49,662 bases of DNA from Saccharopolyspora thermophila (GTDB lineage: Bacteria; Actinomycetota; Actinomycetes; Mycobacteriales; Pseudonocardiaceae), in contig NZ_BMMT01000025.1 in NCBI RefSeq assembly GCF_014646075.1, forward strand, positions 1-49,662, written 5' to 3'. The translations under genes and the position numbers were made by a program. Each line of letters opens with the position of its first letter. Within the stretch, counting starts at the first letter, position 1. Shown here piece after piece: positions 1 to 8,258 of the stretch. The notes beneath the pieces are model-generated. The model ran no database searches. It had not been told where the DNA came from and was given only the letters and a program-made list of their open reading frames with translations.

Positions 1-162
1 GTCGGCCTCCTCCAGCCCCAGGCCGAGCTGGACAAGTCCGCCGGTGTCAACATCAACCTCTACGCCGGCATCGGGATGCTGCTGTTCGCCGCCGCGTTCC
101 TCACCTGGGCACGACTACGACCCATCGCGGTGCCCGACGCGGAGAACACACCGCAGAGCTGA
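1..162 (+). CDS. C-terminal end of an integral membrane protein, possibly an MFS transporter (partial)
   Basis: The reading frame is open from the first base and ends in TGA at 160-162, giving the last 53 residues of a protein that begins outside the window. It contains one hydrophobic stretch (about residues 21-36, IGMLLFAAAFL), followed by a basic ARLR and a short polar tail. This is how the last membrane helix and cytoplasmic tail of a transporter usually look. The MFS guess rests only on this pattern. The convergent gene downstream ends about 120 bases away. Confidence 0.55.
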   Translation, partial: VGLLQPQAELDKSAGVNINLYAGIGMLLFAAAFLTWARLRPIAVPDAENTPQS

Positions 163-279
163 CCTGCGTCCGATGTGGACGCGGTCGCGCCGGGGGGTTC
201 AGCCGAGCCCCGAACGGCTGAACCCCCCGGCCCCCGTCGTGGCGGCGACCACGTTCACCTGGGCCCCGGCGTGACACCG

Positions 280-1938
280 TCAGAGGGTGGCTTCAAGCTG
301 GCCGAGCCGTTCGGTCAGGCGCAGGTTCTCGCTGTAGTCCACCGGACAGGCGATCAGCGTCACGCCCGGGTAGGCCAGTGCGCTGCGCAGCGTCGGCAGC
401 AGTTCGTCGGCGCTGCTGATGCGGTGGCCGCGGGCACCGAAGCTCTCCGCGTAGCGCACCACGTCGGGATTGGTGAACGAGGTGCAGCGGTGTTCGCCCA
501 CCTCAAGCTCCATCTTCCACTCGATGAGCCCGTAGCCGCCGTCCTCCCAGATCAGCACGGTCAGCGGGATCCCCTCGCGAACGGCCGTCTCGATCTCCTG
601 CGAGTGCATCAGGAACGCGCCGTCACCGACCGCGGCGAGCACGTTCACCCCCGGCTCCGCCAGCGCCACCGCGAGCGCACCGGGCAGCGCGAACGCCATA
701 GTGGACAGACCATTGGAGACCAGGCAGGTGTTGGCCGCGTACGTCGGGTACAACCGGGACATCCACATCTTCAGCGCCCCGGTGTCGACCAGCACGACGT
801 CCTCCCGGTCCAGGGCGGCCCGCGTGTCGGCGACGATGCGCTGCGGCGCGAGCGGGAACCGGTCGTCGGTGCGGCCGCGGTCCAGTTCGGCTTCGACCAT
901 CTCGCGGCTCGGTGTCGTCGCCGGAGCGGCGCGATCGTGCGGAACCGCGGCCGACAGGGCGTCCAGCGACGCCGAGATGTCACCGATGATGCCCACGTCG
1001 ATCGAGTAGTGTGCGTCGACCTCCGCGGGGAACCGGTGCACGTGGATGATCCTCTTGTCGCCGTGCGGGTTGATCCGCACCGGATCGAACTCCTGCAGCT
1101 CGTAGCCGACCGCGACGATCAGGTCGGCCTGGTCGAACCCGAAGTTGCCGTAGTCGCGCCGCATGAAGCCGATGGTGCCCATCGCCAGCGGATGGTCGTC
1201 CGGGATGACGCCCTTGCCGTGGAACGTGGTGGCGACCGGCAGCCCCAGGTCGGTGGCGAACGCGGCAAGTGACTTCCCTGCGGCGTTGCGCGCGGCGCCG
1301 TGCCCGGCGAGCACGACCGGGTTGCGGGCGGAGCTCAGCAGCGCCGCGGCCCGGGCGACCTGGCCCGGCGCCGGGGCCTCGGCGCGCACCACGTTGCGTG
1401 GCAACGGGTGCAGGGCGGGATCGGCCGCACCGGCGTCGACGTCCTCGGGCACCGCCAGGTACACCGCGCCGGGGCGTTCGGTCTCGGCGACCTTGAACGC
1501 CTTGCGCACCATCTCCGGGATCGCCCGGGCGTCGGGCACGCCCGCCGACCACTTGGTGATCGGCGCGAACATGCTGACGAGGTCGACGAACTGGTGGGAC
1601 TCCTTGTAGCTGCGGTTGCTGCCGACCTGCGCGGACAGCGCGACCAGCGGGGTGCTGTTCGTCATCGCGTCCGCCGCGCCCAGCTGCAGGTTGATCGCGC
1701 CGGGGCCGAGCGTGGCCGACACGACCCCGGCGGAACCGGTGACCCGCCCGTGCATCTCGGCCATGAACGACGCGCCCTGCTCGTGCCGGGTCAGCACGTA
1801 GCGGATGCTTGATCTGTCGAGGGCGTTGGTGAGGCGGATGTTCTCCTCGCCCGGGATGCCGAAGACGACGCGGACGCCCTCGTTCTCCAGGCAGCGGACG
1901 AGCAGCTCGGCGGCGCTGCTGTCGTGGGTGCCGTTCAT
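280..1938 (-). CDS. Acetolactate synthase-like thiamine diphosphate enzyme (AlsS type)
   Basis: At 552 aa this has the full three-domain layout of the acetolactate synthase family, which condenses two pyruvates to 2-acetolactate and CO2. The N-terminal PYR domain carries the cofactor-activating Glu in RHEQGASFMA (Glu53), and the C-terminal PP domain has the GDG motif followed by a YGLIEWKMELE stretch. Overall it looks closer to the single-subunit catabolic AlsS enzymes than to IlvB, and no small-subunit gene is adjacent. One oddity: the metal-ligand Asn expected about 27 residues after GDG reads WED instead of WND, so exact chemistry is uncertain and a related ThDP decarboxylase or ligase is possible. 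The ATG start at 1938 fits the family N terminus. It is a single gene, convergent with the transporter end before it. Confidence 0.85.
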   Translation of the reverse strand: MNGTHDSSAAELLVRCLENEGVRVVFGIPGEENIRLTNALDRSSIRYVLTRHEQGASFMAEMHGRVTGSAGVVSATLGPGAINLQLGAADAMTNSTPLVALSAQVGSNRSYKESHQFVDLVSMFAPITKWSAGVPDARAIPEMVRKAFKVAETERPGAVYLAVPEDVDAGAADPALHPLPRNVVRAEAPAPGQVARAAALLSSARNPVVLAGHGAARNAAGKSLAAFATDLGLPVATTFHGKGVIPDDHPLAMGTIGFMRRDYGNFGFDQADLIVAVGYELQEFDPVRINPHGDKRIIHVHRFPAEVDAHYSIDVGIIGDISASLDALSAAVPHDRAAPATTPSREMVEAELDRGRTDDRFPLAPQRIVADTRAALDREDVVLVDTGALKMWMSRLYPTYAANTCLVSNGLSTMAFALPGALAVALAEPGVNVLAAVGDGAFLMHSQEIETAVREGIPLTVLIWEDGGYGLIEWKMELEVGEHRCTSFTNPDVVRYAESFGARGHRISSADELLPTLRSALAYPGVTLIACPVDYSENLRLTERLGQLEATL

Positions 1939-2218
1939 GGTGGCCAGCCCCCATCCCGCTCGGCCGGCGCGGTGGCGCGGCCTGGCGACGCGCTCCCACC
2001 GTCGGTGCCCGACCAGAGTAGCCCCGGCAGTGGGGTCGGGAAGGGGGCGAAAGCCCCTCGTCAGTGCGGTGCGGACGAGCTGGTGGACGGCCTGCCGACC
2101 GGGCTCCCCGGCAGGACTGTCCGGCGGCGCGTGGTTGGTGTGGCCGCTGGTGCTTCGGTGCCGGCGATCGTTGTCGAGCCGGTTGCCGTGGCGTGCCCTG
2201 TCACGCCTGATGCTGGAT

Positions 2219-2620
2219 CTACTGACACAGTGCTCGGGTGCGCAGACGGGAGGCGAGTTCGCCCGGTGGGGTTACCGGGTAGGCGGTGGCAAGGTCATCA
2301 ACGATGGCCTCCAGATGCGCCAGCGTGGTGCTTCCGACGTTGCTGGACGCGGCACGGCGGGCGAGTTCGAGAGCGGCCAGTTCGGTATCACCCCCGGTGC
2401 CCGGCACTGTGCGGAGGGCGTGCTGGTTCCGGGCCACGCGGGCGAGCTGCCCGCACCGACGATGTCATCGAGGCGTTCGGCAGTTGACGGGTCAACGGCC
2501 TGAAGACCGGATTCATACCGTGAGATCGTGGCCTGACTGATCGGCACGAGACGGGCCAGCTGCCCCTGGCTCAACCCCGCAGCGCGCCGACAAAGTCCTC
2601 TCGCTGGAAACCACCGCCGC
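2219..2620 (-). pseudogene. Remnant of an XRE-family transcriptional regulator
   Basis: One minus frame (about 2620-2440) reads RAAGLSQGQLARLVPISQ..ISRYESG, a clear Cro/C1 helix-turn-helix. The next part of the same family, GGDTELAALELARRAASSNVG and LEAIVDDLATAYP, is in a different minus frame (2437-2219). Together they match the layout of the actinobacterial HTH regulators that have a helical C-terminal half, but a frameshift near 2437 separates them, there is no start codon with a ribosome site, and the usual long C-terminal part is missing. I infer a decayed gene rather than two genes. Confidence 0.6.
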
Positions 2621-2950
2621 CGGGTCTCGCATGCGCGCCGGCCCCCGATCGAAGAAGGAGGGCTTCTTCCTGCGAGCTGAAACCGCAGATGACCGAAAAC
2701 CTCGGCGGAGTCCCCGGTTTTTGGGATGCCAACACCGCCGAGATGTCCCACGGCGAGGGCTTTCTGACGACCCATGAGCCCGACCACCGCCGAAGTCGCC
2801 GAGGCCGACCGACAGTTCACCGCGTGAACATTCCCTGTTCCGGTTCCCTCGAACCCGCGAACCGGTCGTCGGGCGGTGAGCAGGGATTGTGCGCGCCGCG
2901 CGGGTGGTACCCGGAGAGCGAGGGGCTCGCGGGGTGAGGGAGACCGCGGC
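2621..2950. other. Gap without a recognisable gene
   Basis: About 330 bases lie between the XRE remnant and pncB. Short open frames exist on both strands but none has a convincing start, codon pattern or family resemblance. GAGGGAG just before 2951 serves as the ribosome site of the next gene. Confidence 0.4.
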
Positions 2951-4282
2951 ATGACCGGGTTGTGCACGGATCTCTACGAGATCAGGATGACAGCCAGCTA
3001 CCTGCGCCGGGGCATGACCGGACCGGCGACGTTCAGCCTGTTCGCGCGCAAGCTCCCGCCCAACCGTGGGTTCCTGGTCGCCGCCGGCCTGGCCGACTGC
3101 CTGGACTTCCTGGCGGGCCTGCGCTTCGACTCCGGTGAACTGGACTACCTCGGCGCGCAGCTGCACCTGCCGGAGGACGACCTGGCCGCCCTGGCGAAAC
3201 TGCGCTTCACCGGTGAGGTGTGGGCCGTCCCGGAGGGCCGGGTCGTCTTCGCCGGGGAACCGCTGCTGGAGGTCACGGCACCGCTGCCGGAGGCGCAGCT
3301 GGTCGAAACGGCGTTGCTGAACTTCGTGACGTTCCACACGGCGGTGGCGACGAAGGCGGCCCGGTGCCGCCTGGCCGCCCCGCACACCGCGCTGGTCGAC
3401 TTCGCGGCCCGCCGCACCCACGGCCTGGAGGCGTCCCGGGCGGTCGCCAGGGCCGCGGCCATCGCCGGGTTCGCCGGAACCAGCTATGTGGCCGCGGCGC
3501 GGGAGTTCGGCCTGCCGGCCGTCGGCACGATGGCGCACTCCTACGTCGAGGCGTTCCCGGACGAACGCGCCGCGTTTCGCGCGTTCGCCGAGGACTTTCC
3601 CGAGGCCGTCGTCTTCCTCGTCGACACCTACGACACCCTGCAGGGGGTACGCACGGTCATCGAGGTCGCACGCGACCTGCCCGACACCGCGGCGGTCGGC
3701 ATCCGGCTGGACTCCGGTGACCTGGCCGAGCTGGCGGTGCGGTCGCGACGGCTGCTCGACGAGGCAGGGTTGACCGGCGCCCGCATCGTGGCCAGCGGCG
3801 GTCTGGACGAGCAGCAGCTGGTGCGGCTGTCAAAGGCCCCGATCGACATGTTCGGCGTCGGGACCCGCATGGGCGTCTCGGCCGACGCGCCCTACCTGGA
3901 CACCGCCTACAAGCTCGTCGAGTACGACGGGCATCCGGTGATGAAGATGTCCGCGGGCAAGCTGTCCGCACCTGGCGCGAAGCAGGTCCACCGTGGCGAT
4001 CCCGGGCAGCCCGACCTGCTGGCGCTGCGCACCGAGACCCGCCGGGAGCGCCGCGAACCGCTGCTGCAGCCGGTGATGCGCGGCGGGGCCCGGCTGGGCC
4101 CGCCCGAGCCGGTCTCAGCCGCGCGGCGGCGGTTCGAGCGCGACCTGGCCTGGCTGCCGGAGTCGGCGCGGCGCCTGGTTGACCCCGCGCCCGTCGAGGT
4201 GATCCCGACCCCGCTGCTGACCCAGCTCACCGAGTCGCTGCGGCACTCCCTCGCGGCCCGCTCCCACCACGCGTCACGGTGA
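2951..4282 (+). CDS. pncB: Nicotinate phosphoribosyltransferase
   Basis: This enzyme joins nicotinate to PRPP to make nicotinate mononucleotide, the salvage entry to NAD. The 443-aa product begins TDLYEIRM, typical of the family, and carries FSLFARKLPP, the FAARRTHG substrate region, GTMAHSYVEAF with the family's active-site His, VDTYDTLQGV and RLDSGDLAEL, ending with the FGVGTRM phosphate-binding stretch. An upstream extension is open in the same frame, but the ATG at 2951 has a GAGGGAG ribosome site about 8-10 bases before it and matches the family N terminus. Length fits the roughly 430-450 aa actinobacterial form. It ends 3 bases before the convergent P450 gene. Confidence 0.93.
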   Translation: MTGLCTDLYEIRMTASYLRRGMTGPATFSLFARKLPPNRGFLVAAGLADCLDFLAGLRFDSGELDYLGAQLHLPEDDLAALAKLRFTGEVWAVPEGRVVFAGEPLLEVTAPLPEAQLVETALLNFVTFHTAVATKAARCRLAAPHTALVDFAARRTHGLEASRAVARAAAIAGFAGTSYVAAAREFGLPAVGTMAHSYVEAFPDERAAFRAFAEDFPEAVVFLVDTYDTLQGVRTVIEVARDLPDTAAVGIRLDSGDLAELAVRSRRLLDEAGLTGARIVASGGLDEQQLVRLSKAPIDMFGVGTRMGVSADAPYLDTAYKLVEYDGHPVMKMSAGKLSAPGAKQVHRGDPGQPDLLALRTETRRERREPLLQPVMRGGARLGPPEPVSAARRRFERDLAWLPESARRLVDPAPVEVIPTPLLTQLTESLRHSLAARSHHASR

Positions 4283-4285
4283 GGG

Positions 4286-5479
4286 TCACTTCGGGACCGA
4301 CACCACCATGCCGCGCAGTTCGTAGCCGCCGATCGCGTCGTTGAACGACACCCGTGGCGGGGTCTGCATCGTCACGTCCGGCAGGTCGAACAGCTTGTGC
4401 AGGAACACGTCGGTCTCGAGCATCGCCACGTGCGCGCCCGGGCACTTGTGCGCGCCGTCGCCGAAGGACAGCCCCGGAGGGGTCGCGCCATTGCGGAGTT
4501 CGCGCCCCGGGCACACGGCCAGCGGCTTCTCGCCGACCGCGTCCGGGTCGGTGTTGGTGGCGCTGACGTGCACGTCGAAGACCTCCCCGGCCGGGATGGT
4601 GACGGTGCCGTCCTCGCCCGGCAGTTCCAGCGGGGCCGTGGTGCGCCGCCTGAGGTGTCCGACGACCGGTTCCAGCCGCAGCAACTCGTGCAGGATCGCG
4701 ATCCGATCGCTCTCCTCCGCGGCGCGGTAGCGGGCCCGCAGCTCGTCGTCGGTGAACAGGTGCCAGGCCGCGAGGTTGACGAACTCGCGGGTGGTCACCA
4801 TGCCCGCCGCGGCGAAGGTGATGCACTCGCCGAGGATCTCCGCCGACGAGCAGCCCTCGTCCAGCAGGTGTGAGATGAGGTCGTCGCGGCGCTGCCGGCG
4901 GCGGGCGCGCACGGCCGGGCGCACGTCGTTGACGTAGATCCCGGACCAGTTGGTCAGCTGCCGCCACACCCAGTACAGGCCGTTGAGGCTGGTGAAGCCG
5001 GGTTTGCCGAACTCCTCCGGGAAGAAGCGCTCGAGCCGGCGCTGCAGACCCGGACGGCTCTCGGTGAGGCCGATGATCGCGCACGCCACGTCGATGGCCA
5101 GGTTGAAGCTCAGGTCGGACAGCTCGGCCCGCCCGTCCCGCCGCAGCTTGGCCAGCTGCTCGTCGGTGATGCGCTCCATCAGCGGACGGTACGCCTCGTC
5201 GACGTGGCGCGGGGTGAAGTACTTGGCGGTCTGCCTGCGGTGCTCGCGGTGCTCCGGGCCGTCCCGGAACAGCACCGGTCGGCGGATCTTGGCGGGCATC
5301 TTCTCGACGGTCTCGACGCCCAGCCCGGCCTGGACGGTGTCGGTGCTGCGCAGGGCCGTGCGTGCGGCCGCGTAGCCGCGGATCGCCCAGACGCCGTCGG
5401 CGCCGCGGCTGACCGGGCACCCACCGCCCTCACCTTCGCCGCGATCGATCTTGCGTGCGTTCGTCCCGTCGGTCGGCAT
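4286..5479 (-). CDS. Cytochrome P450
   Basis: A 397-aa soluble bacterial P450, a heme monooxygenase whose substrate cannot be told from sequence. The heme-binding loop is SFGDGAHKCPGAHVA with the axial Cys at about 346. The I helix has AAAGMVTTREF, where the acid/Thr pair is replaced by a TT step, and ELLRLEP is the ExxR motif of the K helix. The ATG at 5479 is preferred because GGAAAGGAC lies about 9 bases upstream and the length then equals the class norm. The frame stays open to 5806, but that extension reads through the divergent kinase gene. No ferredoxin or reductase gene is adjacent, so electron partners must lie elsewhere. It is divergent from the Ser/Thr kinase, with about 220 bases of shared upstream DNA. 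Confidence 0.9.
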   Translation of the reverse strand: MPTDGTNARKIDRGEGEGGGCPVSRGADGVWAIRGYAAARTALRSTDTVQAGLGVETVEKMPAKIRRPVLFRDGPEHREHRRQTAKYFTPRHVDEAYRPLMERITDEQLAKLRRDGRAELSDLSFNLAIDVACAIIGLTESRPGLQRRLERFFPEEFGKPGFTSLNGLYWVWRQLTNWSGIYVNDVRPAVRARRRQRRDDLISHLLDEGCSSAEILGECITFAAAGMVTTREFVNLAAWHLFTDDELRARYRAAEESDRIAILHELLRLEPVVGHLRRRTTAPLELPGEDGTVTIPAGEVFDVHVSATNTDPDAVGEKPLAVCPGRELRNGATPPGLSFGDGAHKCPGAHVAMLETDVFLHKLFDLPDVTMQTPPRVSFNDAIGGYELRGMVVSVPK

Positions 5480-5696
5480 CCGGGATGGGTCCTTTCCACG
5501 GCAGGGGCTGTCCTCGAGCATGATCCACTTCTTGTAGCACCGATGGTTGCGCGCGTGCACCGATCGCTGCCGGTTCGTAGCGGAATGTTCACCGGCGCCA
5601 CTGGGTGGCCGCGGTGTCGCGGGCCCGGCGATCGCCGGGCCGGTCGGGGCGCCCCCTAGGATGGGCCGGACGTCGGTCGGTGAGGAGTCGCGCGCC

Positions 5697-7127
5697 GTGA
5701 AGTGGCAGTTCGGTCCGTACCTGGTGGAGGGGGTCATCGCGCGGGGCGGGATGGGCGAGATCCTGCGCGCGTACGACACTCGCCACGACCGCGTGGTGGC
5801 CCTCAAACTGCTGTCCGAGGAGCTCGCCGCGAATCAGGAGTTCCGGGAACGGTTCAAGCGCGAGGCGCACGCGGCGGGCCGCCTGCGGGAGCCGCACGTC
5901 ATCCCGATCCACGCCTACGGCGAGATCGACGGGCGTCTGTACCTGGACATGCGGCTGGTGGAGGGCAGCGACGTCGGTTCGCTGCTGGCGGCGAACGGGC
6001 CGATGCGCCCGCACGACGCGGTGGCGGTGCTGGAGCAGGTTGCGCAGGCGCTGGATGCCGCGCACGAGGAGGGCCTGGTGCACCGGGACGTCAAGCCCTC
6101 CAACATCCTGGTCAGCAAATCCGGTTTCGCCTACCTCGTGGACTTCGGCATCGCCGCGTCGCTGCGCGCCAGCCACTCGCTGACCTCCACCGGGCACGCC
6201 GTGGGCACCCTGGCCTACATGGCCCCGGAGCGCTTCGACGACGGGCCGCAGGACCACCGGGTGGACGTGTACTCGCTGGCCTGCGTGCTCTACCAGTGCC
6301 TGACGGGGGCGAAGCCGTTCGCCGGCGAGACCGCGGCATCGCTGATCAACGCGCACCTGAACCACCCGCCGCCAGCACCGACCGCGGCGCGGCCGGACGT
6401 CCCGCGCGAGTTCGACGACATCATCGCGCGCGGCATGGCGAAGGACCCGGCGGACCGGTTCGCCAGCGCCGGTGAGCTGGCGCGGGCGGCCCGCCAGGCG
6501 GTCACCGCGGTGGCGGTGTTGCCGCCGCAGTTCGCCGCGCCCCCGCGGCGCGCGCCGCACTGGGGTTACGTGCTGGCCGGGGTTGGCGTGGTCGCACTGG
6601 TCGGCGGTGTGGCCGTGGCGGCCACCACGTTGCGCGGCGGCGAGCCGGGTCAGGCGATCCCCGCGGAGCCCACGTCCGCACCGGTTGAGACCAGCGAAGC
6701 GGCCCCGACTCAGTCGACGACGCGTTCGGCGGCGGTGCCACGACCGGCACCGGCGACCACGACGTCGCGCGAGCAGCCGGAGCCGTCGCAGGACCCGGGA
6801 GCGCCCCCGACCAAGCCCGCGCGGACCAAGTGGTGTAAGACGATCACCTTCGACGGCGCCAAGCGCGGCACCGGCTGCTTCGAGGCCGTCGGCGACCACC
6901 TGTTCGCCCATGACACGAAGGCGGACGGCATGTGGATCAAGACGGTCGCCGAGACCGACTACGGCCGCGTCGAGGAGTGCAAGGACGGCAACAGCGAGGG
7001 CGGTCCGGTGGACTGCAACCTGGACCTGAGAGAGAAGGGCCGAATCCACTTCAAGGTCGAACTCTGGGACGCCAAAACCAAGATCAGCGAAACCCGCTGG
7101 TCCAAGTTCGTCCCCATCGCCCAGTGA
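5697..7127 (+). CDS. Membrane Ser/Thr protein kinase of the PknB type with a unique extracellular domain
   Basis: A 476-aa receptor-like kinase. Residues 6-270 form a Hanks-type catalytic domain: glycine loop ARGGMGEILRA, ATP-anchoring Lys37 in VALKLL, catalytic HRDVKPSN (Asp about 131) and DFG (about 149), followed by GTLAYMAPE. A single membrane helix (about 290-312, VLAGVGVVALVGGVAVAA) leads into a Pro/Thr-rich linker and a roughly 100-residue outer domain from WCKTITFDGA to the end, with Cys residues that could pair. It has no PASTA repeats, so it does not look like the muropeptide-sensing PknB. The GTG at 5697 has GAGGAG 8-9 bases upstream. The outer domain is not one I recognise and its ligand is unknown. 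Confidence 0.88.
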   Translation: MKWQFGPYLVEGVIARGGMGEILRAYDTRHDRVVALKLLSEELAANQEFRERFKREAHAAGRLREPHVIPIHAYGEIDGRLYLDMRLVEGSDVGSLLAANGPMRPHDAVAVLEQVAQALDAAHEEGLVHRDVKPSNILVSKSGFAYLVDFGIAASLRASHSLTSTGHAVGTLAYMAPERFDDGPQDHRVDVYSLACVLYQCLTGAKPFAGETAASLINAHLNHPPPAPTAARPDVPREFDDIIARGMAKDPADRFASAGELARAARQAVTAVAVLPPQFAAPPRRAPHWGYVLAGVGVVALVGGVAVAATTLRGGEPGQAIPAEPTSAPVETSEAAPTQSTTRSAAVPRPAPATTTSREQPEPSQDPGAPPTKPARTKWCKTITFDGAKRGTGCFEAVGDHLFAHDTKADGMWIKTVAETDYGRVEECKDGNSEGGPVDCNLDLREKGRIHFKVELWDAKTKISETRWSKFVPIAQ

Positions 7128-7227
7128 CCTGAATGCTCCTGCGTGGCTGAGGAGGGGCACCTGGCGTCGTCCCCCGAACCAGCTGAGGTCGTCGCAGCGG
7201 AATCCCGCATGTGAACCTCGTACCCTC

Positions 7228-7953
7228 GTGATCGTGACCGCAGCCGAACCGACGATCATTGCCACGTCGATGGGCCTGAACCGGGCCCGAGAACCGTGGT
7301 GGCCGGGGCCCGTTTTCCGGTATGCCTTCGAGTTGGCGCGCCCGACGTCGAGGCCGCGTCTGTGCCTTGTGGCCACGGCTGGCGGGGATCAGCAGGTGAC
7401 GGTGGAGCGGTTTCGGAACGCCTTCTCCTCGGGCGAGGTCGAGTTCTCGTCGTTGACGCTGTTCGACAAGCCGAACGTGCCGGACGTGGCGGCGCATCTC
7501 CGGCAGCAGGACGTGATCTGGGTGGATCGGGGGAGTCTTGCCAACCTGCTGGCGGTGTGGCGGGCCCACCAACTGGATGGTGTGCTGCGCGAGTGCTGGG
7601 AGGCGGGAGTAGTGCTCGTTGGTGAGTCGGCCGGCTCGTTGTGCTGGTTCGCCAGCGGGACGACCGACTCGTTCGGCGATGTCCGGGCGTTCACCGACGG
7701 GTTGGCCCTGTTGCCGTATGCCAATGCTGTCCACTACGAGAAGCGGCGCCCGCAGTTCCAACGGCTCATCGGGGAAGGTGTCCTGCCACTCGGATTCGCC
7801 ACCGATGTCGGTGCCGGGCTGCATTTCGAGGGCACGGAGTTGGTCGCCGCGATCAGCGACCGCAGGAATGCCGGAGCATACCGCGTCGAACGAACAGATG
7901 GCGGCACCGTGCTGGAAAGCGCGCTCGAGGTCCGTCGCCTCAAGCGTTTCTGA
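7228..7953 (+). CDS. Peptidase family S51 (dipeptidase E-like) protein
   Basis: A 241-aa protein of the class I glutamine amidotransferase-like fold. The nucleophile elbow is GESAGSLCWF (Ser134), and the family stretches VDRGSLANLL upstream and YANAVHY followed by Arg-Arg downstream are present. Characterised S51 members include aspartyl dipeptidase and cyanophycinase; this one is similar in length to PepE-like proteins, but the peptide substrate cannot be assigned. The start is GTG at 7228; a second in-frame GTG at 7234 is equally possible and no strong ribosome site decides. It is followed at once by a decayed acyl-CoA ligase fragment. Confidence 0.8.
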   Translation: MIVTAAEPTIIATSMGLNRAREPWWPGPVFRYAFELARPTSRPRLCLVATAGGDQQVTVERFRNAFSSGEVEFSSLTLFDKPNVPDVAAHLRQQDVIWVDRGSLANLLAVWRAHQLDGVLRECWEAGVVLVGESAGSLCWFASGTTDSFGDVRAFTDGLALLPYANAVHYEKRRPQFQRLIGEGVLPLGFATDVGAGLHFEGTELVAAISDRRNAGAYRVERTDGGTVLESALEVRRLKRF

Positions 7954-7957
7954 GGCT

Positions 7958-8252
7958 GCGGCGGTTTCACCATCCACCCGGTTGAGGTCGAGCAGGTGCT
8001 GGCTCGGCTCGACGGGGTCGTCGAGGCCGGCAAGGTCCACGTCGTCAGTCGTCCCCGACTGTCCGAACAGGACACCCTCCCAACTTTGCCGGAAGTTAAG
8101 TGCCGGGGTTCCTGAGTTCGCTTGTGATCGCGATCCTGGCGCACTGCCGGGCGCGGCTGGCCAACCACGAGGTGCCCTGTGCCACGTCGAGTTCCGGGTG
8201 AGCTGCCGCACAACCCGGCGGGCAACTCAAGCGGGTTGTGCGCGACGCGGGC
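7958..8252 (+). pseudogene. C-terminal remnant of an acyl-CoA synthetase/AMP ligase
   Basis: The plus strand reads GGFTIHPVEVEQVLARLDGV, which is the hinge and C-terminal domain start of class I adenylate-forming enzymes. About 80 bases on, LAHCRARLANHEVPC and then, in two further frames, VEFR, ELPHNPAG and LKRVVRDAG complete the family C terminus, including the region of the catalytic Lys. At least three frameshifts and a deletion separate the pieces, so this is a decayed gene end. The N-terminal domain is absent. Confidence 0.65.
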
Positions 8253-8258
8253 TGACGG

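Noticed and set aside
2876..2950. An upstream extension of nicotinate phosphoribosyltransferase
   Set aside because: The extra residues are Arg/Gly-rich and unlike the family; the ATG at 2951 has its own ribosome site.
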